64,000 nt of DNA, from positions 91,844,172 to 91,908,171 of the forward strand of contig CM060180.1 in assembly GCA_030549775.1 (NCBI GenBank), written 5' to 3'. The notes beneath the pieces are model-generated. The model had not been told where the DNA came from. It worked only from the letters and a program-made list of their open reading frames with translations, and did not search any database. Both the position numbers and the translations under genes were made by a program. The first letter of the stretch is position 1, and each line of letters begins with the position of its first letter. Positions 58,175 to 64,000 of the stretch are shown one piece after another. Source of the stretch: Tamarix chinensis. Lineage: Eukaryota; Streptophyta; Magnoliopsida; Caryophyllales; Tamaricaceae.

Positions 58175-61100
58175 CACTTACATAAAAATGGGGTGTTATC
58201 ACCTCACCTAACATAGAATAGACGTATGTCACCCGTCCCACATTATATATAAGGCTAAGAAAACTAACAAAAGCAAATATGATAAATAGAGTTCCCAAAA
58301 TATATATTGTATTATACCAAGAGTAAGCATTTACAAAATAAGACCATGTCGGGTCCTAAGACATATGACATTCAAGAAAAGGGTAAAATGGATAGTCCTA
58401 AAATACATTGGAAATAAGACAATAGTAGGGCAAAGCCAAAAGCTTAGTCCCTCAAGGATCTCCAAATGTTCACACACCTATGCTCCCACACACAACACAA
58501 GGTATGTCGACTGCTGACCACCCTTAAAAGCTACACATGGTCTTTTACTATTGGAATTGAGCAAGTGACCAAACAAAAAGGCGTATCAATATGCTACATA
58601 CTAAGTGAGCCAGTTTCTCTCTTCAAATAGAGACACAAGAATACAAAGCTGAGATGAATAAAGATATCACTCTATAACACATTATTATGCTTACACAATA
58701 TAGTTTGATTAATATGCGCTATCATGGTCATAGAATATATTAGGATTTCATACCTTACCAACCTTAGACAAGTCGTAAGTCACCATGCTTGTCATTAAAA
58801 TATAAATATCATGGATAGCAATGTATGATCAAGTAAGTAGGTTATCTCACAAATTCACTAGGCTCCTCTAAGTTCCCTTTACTAAAATCACCCTTTGGAT
58901 CCATATTTTATATTTACATTAATGGTTAGGTTAACTATTTACAAGTTATTATTCCTTTTTCAGCAATGTGATGAATTACCACTCCATGTTCTCATAATAC
59001 CATGGAAGCCATACAAAACCATAGGACATAAATCCCAACCAAAGCTAAATAACCACCAATGGATATAAAGTTCGGTTGGAGTCAAGTAACCATCAATGGA
59101 CATAAAGTCCTAACCAAAGTCAAATAAACTACCTCGGTGGCTAGACCCTTTTGTATTGTACCCCCTAGTATATCATCAGTATCTAGAGTAGGTAAAGCAC
59201 TAAGATCTACTAATGTGACACTCAAAGGCAAACTAATCCCTAGTAGCTACTAAAAGATCAAATAATCTAGACCCATGTATTGCTCAATCATCTTTCACTT
59301 TGATTAATAAGTGTTTTATTCTCCAAGGTTATATTATCATAAAAGTCCCACATAAAAACCAAAGCAACACTTCCACTTAACCATTCCAATTTAACCACCA
59401 TTACCATCTAACATGTGATGGTAATTCCATTAGCACCTATCCAAGATTAATCCATCCATCCAATTAATTCATTTATGCCAAGAGTTTGGAATATATCATT
59501 CAATGGTAGCATCATAGCATATTTATGCCAATTTACCCATTAAAATCTTTCATAGGCAATTATCAAGAATTCCATGGATTATTATCCCATTAGTCTATTC
59601 ACTAGGTTAGTTAATTCATGCTAAGATATGTATTCTCATCATTAAATAATCATGTTATATCATAATACCAAAAATCAATTCATATCAAGGTCAAAAGAAG
59701 TAAAGCAACACTCTCTTATCGAATCACTCAATTAGTTTAGGCAAACGTGTCAATTGGTTGGGCTTACCCAAACCCTAGAGTTCTCTATCAAAGTCAGATG
59801 ATGGGCTTAACTAAAGACCACACATTTTTATGACTAGAAAACCAGTCAATTAGTTGGGCTAATAATTGGACTATTCAAACTACCAATCAACCGATCAGGT
59901 ACAACCAGTAAATGAGTTCAAAAAGATAGCATCCCAAAGATACCACAAACAAACAAATTGAAGGGTTATGCTAACCAATTGATTATTCTTAGAACCAATC
60001 AAACGGTTTTTCTTAACAATTCGATTAGCTTGCTCATAGACAACACATTTCATACATTTTAAAAATAAGTAAGCCTCTAAAATCCAATAATATTAGAACC
60101 ATAACATTAACATTATAGACAACTATGATTATACACATTCATATACTCATCATGTTGCATTTACATAGATTCAAGAATGAGCCGCCAAAATATCAACATT
60201 GTCATATAATCATATAAGGATGTAAAATTTATAACATGCCCTAGTTCATATGCTCATTCATACCTCATTTCAAAAGCAAGAGTAAATTACTTAAAAGCTT
60301 AACTAAAAATCCACACTACTATAGCAAAACCTTTAGCCGGGAGATTTTGACTCTATAAAACCTTAAAACAAGACATTGAAACTCAAAAAAAATTTACTAA
60401 TTTCATAAATTAAGAAAATAAGATAATAGAGAAAGAAAAATCAAATTTTACTACCTCTAAGAATATTTCAAGAAAAGTCGTCTCAAAGCCTCAAATTTCC
60501 TAAATTTAATCCTTTCTTGCTTAAAGGTAAAACAATATGGAGTTAGAAAAAGGATCAGGAGAGATAAATGAATTAGAATGAAGGCATGAATTGAAGGAGA
60601 GTGGAGTACAAGTGTGGAAAAACTCAGAGTATCTCGGTGGTTGAAAAGAGGTGAAGAAAAAAGAGTATTAGAGTTATTTATATCCAAGAAATTAGGTAAG
60701 GAATGAAGAAGAGAGTTGTAACAAATCAAACCCCTAATTTTCCCTTTCAAAACTGAACCATATAGGGTAAATTTATCAAGAATATAGTTGAATTTCTTCT
60801 TAGGGCTATACTGGTGTTTCTTGAAAAATGTAGGTTAAGATTTTCTAAAGAGAGGTCAGACACAAGATAGGAAATGGGTAGATAGGTGTGGAAAAAAAAT
60901 TTCCTGGGCATGTAATGATAATATGGAACGAATCATCCATTCAAATCTTCACAAAGAAGAGAGGAATAAGAAGACCAAGGGATGAGGTCATCCTCCCCCT
61001 TTTCTCCAAAAATCAAACCTTTAAATCCGTTAGAGATAATTTAAAGCTGGGACAAATGATAAAAAGGCTAAAGATTCCTCAAGAATATATTGGAGTTGGA

Positions 61101-61436
61101 TTACCAAGGTTCCAAAATATTACAAGAATTTCTCCAAAAAAATTAATGCTCAAAAGATTCACTCAGCTCGACAAACTAGTTGACTAATTCCCAAATCAAT
61201 TGATTGGTTCCATTAAACCAAACTCAAGCTGAAAACGATAGACTGATCAATTGATTCATAAAACCATTCGAATGGTATGCTAGAAAACTAATTTTCTATC
61301 AAAATTTTCATTCTTTTCTGATTCCTATTTAAATCAAATCAAAAATATTTTTCTAAATTAAGATCAAACATTTTCCAAAACACATTAAACATAATAATTA
61401 AACACTTTACAAGTCTCAAAATTACATGGTATTACA
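58076..61436 (-). mobile_element. Solo LTR (3361 bp), Ty3/gypsy type, minus orientation
   Basis: Read on the minus strand it starts TGTAATACC and ends GGGTGTTACT. Perfect 5-bp duplications TATAC flank it (58071-58075 and 61437-61441). It has no coding sequence and is the same family as 37330-40685. Internal features: a repeated GGACTTTATGTCCATTGG unit of about 40-45 bp (three to four copies, 59030-59120), CGACTGGTT-type motif clusters (59710-60010 and 61165-61270), a C11 run at 58083-58093, and an (AAT)n run at 58142-58174. Solo LTRs form by recombination between the two LTRs of one element. Confidence 0.87.
58142..58174. repeat. (AAT)n microsatellite
   Basis: About 11 AAT units inside the solo LTR. 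The poly-Asn and poly-Tyr frames they create are artefacts. Confidence 0.95.
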
Positions 61437-61559
61437 TATACCCTTATAAATGTGGTTCTTGATTGTTCCCCTAGTTAACTTATTGTTGTGTAAAGTAGTG
61501 TCACAAAAACCCATTAATTATGTGGAGAAAATGTCTTAGTGTATGTTTTATATGATGAA

Positions 61560-62574
61560 ACTCATGTTGATGGTGTGAATGATGGGAATGATGGGAAAGA
61601 GTTCAGACCATTCTCCTATGACACTTATGTTTGGGAACAGACAGAAATCAGGCAAAAGACCATTCCATTTCTATAACAAGTGGTCTCTTGATCCTGAGTT
61701 TGACATCATAGTAAGAACTACATGGCAAAACCAGAGAAGGGGAACTCTATCAATGATTTTTAGCAAAAATTGAAGCAGCTCAAGGTGAAACTAAAGACTC
61801 TCAATGAAAAGAAGTTTGGTAGCATTGACCACAGAGTCATCATAGCAAGAGCTAAAGTACAAGAAATCCAGCAGGCTCTCATCACTAATCCACTGAATGC
61901 AAATCTAATATAGGCCGAAAAGGATTCTCTTCAGACATTACATTACTATTCTCTATGTGAGGAGAGATTTTACACGCAAAAGTCCAAAGTGCAATGGATT
62001 CATCTAGGTGACAAAAAAAATTCATGCTTCAATGAAGGGAAAGGCAGCAAAGGAATAAAATTCACAGACTACAAGACTAGAATGGTAATATAATAACTAA
62101 TCCAAAGGTTATTCAACAACAGTTTATAGAGTTCTATATGAATCTTATGAGAACCTTAGCCATTTCCACAGTACACCTTGATAAGAAGGTGTTATATAGG
62201 GGAGGAAAACTCAATAGTGAGCAACAAAGGAACTTGTTACAATCGGTTCAAAAGTCTAAAATGCAACAAGCAGTATTTGAAATGGGCAATGATAAAGCAT
62301 CGGAACTAGATGGCTTCAATGGATTTTTCTATAAGAAGTGCTAGCCTTTACTAGAAGACCATTTATGGAGAATAGCCCAGGAATTTTTCTATTCTAGCAC
62401 CTTCCCTAAGAGTTTAAACATATTTGCGCTTACTTTGGTACTAAAGGTTGAAGTTGCAACCAAAGTGGAGCAATTCTGACCCATTACATGCTGTAATGTA
62501 CTTTATAAGATCTTATCTAAGATATTGACAAATAGAATGCAGATTGTGCTACCTTCAATTATTGATTACTCTTA
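61560..62574 (+). pseudogene. L1 polyprotein, endonuclease end to RT start
   Basis: The frame encodes SSDHSPMTLMFGNRQKSGKRPFHFYNKWSLDPEFDIIV (61579-61710), equal to the SDHSPL...KPFKFFNFWxxHPxF block after the L1 endonuclease. Then KQLKVKLKTLNEKKFGSI and EERFYTQKSKVQWIHLGDKK (about 61960-62020), the conserved EExxxxQKSRxxWLxxGDxNTxFFH block. Later come MGNDKASELDGFNGFFYKKC (62282-62340; consensus DKAPGPDGFxxxFFKxxW) and YKILSKILTNRMQIVLPSIIDYS (about 62500-62574). Stops lie between these pieces. Confidence 0.83.
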
Positions 62575-63036
62575 GGCTCCGTTTGGATTGGGGTGAATCG
62601 AGGTAGGGGTAAACATTAAAAATTAACCTAGGTGAAGGGAATGGAGGTGAATCGGGGTGAATATTTTAAAATTCTGTTTGGATGATATTAACCTAACCTG
62701 GGTGAATCGGGGTGAATGTTTTAAGATTTTCGTTTAAATTGAGGTGAATAAAGATTATAATAATAAAATAAATGATATTTATACCCTTATATTAAATAAA
62801 TAAGTCATATTGAGGGGTATTTTGGTCCTATCAAGTCAAAAATTTACTTATTCTTTCACCTTCACCTCCGTTACCCCCGAAATCGGAGGTTAATAAAAAC
62901 GAGGTTAATCGAGGTGAATGGAGGTGAAACATTAACCTCGATTCACCCAGGTAAAATTATTAACCTGATACCCAAACGGGGTGAATCAATTCATTCACCT
63001 CCATTAACCTCCTTCCACCCCAAAACAAACAGACCA
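62575..63036. mobile_element. PIF/Harbinger-like (Tourist) MITE, 462 bp
   Basis: The left end reads GGCTCCGTTTGGATTGGGG; the right end is the complement of TGGTCTGTTTGTTTTGGGG. TTA flanks it on both sides (62572-62574 and 63037-63039), the 3-bp target preference of PIF/Harbinger. Both subterminal regions are rich in GGGGTGAATCGAGGT/ACCTCGATTCACC-type strings, so the arms can pair beyond the TIR. No coding capacity. Removing it and one TTA gives IDYSYQAFIKG, an uninterrupted L1 RT block. Confidence 0.88.
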
Positions 63037-64000
63037 TTACCAAGCTTTCATAAAGGGCAAGGGTAGTGGTGACAACATCTTGCTTGCTCATGAGTTAATT
63101 AGGAAATACAACCAAAAGCATGTCTCTCCTTGCTACATGCTAAAGTTGGACCTTAGGAATGCATATGATTCTGTTGAGTGGTGCTTTTTAGAGCAAATTC
63201 TACATGGTTTGGGGTTCACTTGGCAATTTATTAAAATTGTGATGACATGTGTAAGTACTGTGAGCTACTCCATTTTGTTTCATAGTTCACCCTGCCCACC
63301 TTTTGCAACAATGAAGGATTGAGACAGGGATATCCCTTATCTCCCTATCTCTTTATCTTATTAATGGAGTACTTACACAGGCTGCTACAAGGTCTATGGC
63401 TAGATAAAAAAGTTCATAGGTCATCCTAAGTGCAAGAGAGCCAAGATTGTAGGGTTATCTTTTGTATATGATCTTTTGTTATTTTCTCATAGTGATACAA
63501 CTTCAGTAGTCAATCTTATTGAGGTTTTTAACCATTTCTCTACTCTGTCTGGACTTATTCTTAACCTCCAAAAGAGTACTTGCTTTGTTGGAGGATTAAA
63601 TCAAGAAGTTAAATCATAGTTGTTAGCTACACTACAAATGGGAGAGGGACAGTTACCAGTAACTTACATAGGTGTGCCTTTACCTAGTAGGAGGCTAACT
63701 GTTGCACAATGTTCTTCACTTGTTGAGAATATAGTGAAGAGATTACAAGGATGGACTGTCAAGATGCTCAGCTATGCTAGCTGTTTGTAGCTCATCAAAT
63801 TAGTTTTGTATGGAATTCAAACCTATTGGTGCCAAGTTTTTACTCTGCCGAAGAAAGTCATCAAAATGGTTGAAGCTTATTGTCAATCCTTCCATTGGTC
63901 AGGTACAACTCACATTATTAAACATGCATTAATTGCTTGGAGTACTATATACTCTCCTTATATAGAAGGAGGCCTTAGCCTTGCTCAGCTCCATGTTTGG
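63037..64000 (+). pseudogene. L1 reverse transcriptase and downstream region
   Basis: The RT continues with QAFIKGKGSGDNILLAHELIRKY and MLKLDLRNAYDSVEWCFLEQILHGLGF (63137-63217), then FIKIVMTCVSTVSYSI. Next is GLRQGYPLSPYLFILLMEYLHRLLQG (about 63318-63395, with DP of GDPLSP reading YP). The catalytic FADD box reads FVYDLLLFS (about 63470-63496), losing the first Asp. After it come FNHFSTLSGLILNLQKSTCF, YIGVPLPSRRLTVAQCSSLVENIVKRLQGW (about 63666-63755) and YWCQVFTLPKKVIKMVEAYCQSFHWSG (63823-63903), then GGLSLAQLHVW at the window end. It is degraded and continues outside. Confidence 0.87.

Larger units (their letters stand above)
61560..64000 (+). mobile_element. L1-type LINE, plus strand, MITE-interrupted, runs off window
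   Basis: This 5'-truncated plant L1 starts near the C-terminal end of the endonuclease (SSDHSPMTLMF at about 61590) and continues through RT past the window end. A MITE interrupts it at 62575-63036. It has many stops, so it is inactive. It is distinct from the minus-strand L1 near 22000-36640, though several blocks correspond (LPKKV.K..EA.C.SF.W). Confidence 0.85.

Noticed and set aside
58025..58298. Frames with poly-Asn and poly-Tyr tracts
   Set aside because: They are created by the (AAT)n microsatellite inside a solo LTR and match no protein.
60457..61187. Open frames of 97 (minus) and 99 (plus) codons
   Set aside because: Both fall inside the solo LTR (CT-rich leader-like sequence) and have no domain signature.
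1..64000. tRNA genes, rRNA, organelle inserts or host genes
   Set aside because: I saw no cloverleaf-like segment, conserved rRNA block, chloroplast-type coding block or plausible exon chain. A tRNAscan or BLAST run would be needed to exclude short fragments.

Overview
This looks like plant nuclear DNA from a repeat-rich, AT-rich intergenic or pericentromeric region of an angiosperm. I infer this from the family content: Ty3/gypsy and Ty1/copia LTR retrotransposons with plant-type primer binding sites, L1-type LINEs, an En/Spm (CACTA) transposon, hAT elements and small MITEs. I found no host protein gene, no tRNA or rRNA gene and no organelle-like segment. Nearly every coding stretch is a decayed transposable-element frame full of stops and frameshifts.

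Layout. 1-5711: AT-rich, no recognisable gene. 5712-17739: a Ty3/gypsy element of chromovirus CRM-like type (5' LTR, PBS, gag, protease, RT, RNase H, integrase, 3' LTR), split by a 5.2-kb hAT transposon (9857-15032) with an 8-bp target duplication. 17755-17968: an inverted fragment of the same LTR, facing the 3' LTR. 17969-21604: no gene, possibly degraded LTR sequence. 21605-21840: a small L1 fragment. About 21980-36640: a minus-strand L1, split by an 11.8-kb CACTA transposon (22843-34669). The CACTA holds an AT-rich tandem array with a period near 210 bp, a TNP2-type transposase, a second Transposase_24-like frame, and two hAT MITEs, each inserted in the transposase gene. 37330-40685: an isolated 3.36-kb LTR. 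About 41200-42807: the 3' part of a minus-strand Ty1/copia element, cut inside its RT by the next element. 42808-54037: a Tekay/Del-like Ty3/gypsy chromovirus with 3.4-kb LTRs and a C-terminal chromodomain remnant, its 3' LTR truncated. 54038-58075: LTR-like and tandem-repeat DNA, including a 956-bp solo LTR. 58076-61436: a solo LTR with a perfect 5-bp target duplication, same family as 37330-40685 but inverted. About 61560-64000: a plus-strand L1 interrupted by a 462-bp PIF/Harbinger-like MITE and running off the window.

The genes do not work together as a system. The window records successive nested insertions. At several junctions, removing the insert and one target duplication restores the host element reading frame, which makes those boundaries secure to the base or nearly so. 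I found no evidence of a new functional system. The items most worth a second look are the CACTA tandem array, the head-to-head LTR palindrome, the repeat-rich long LTRs and the clean nesting junctions.
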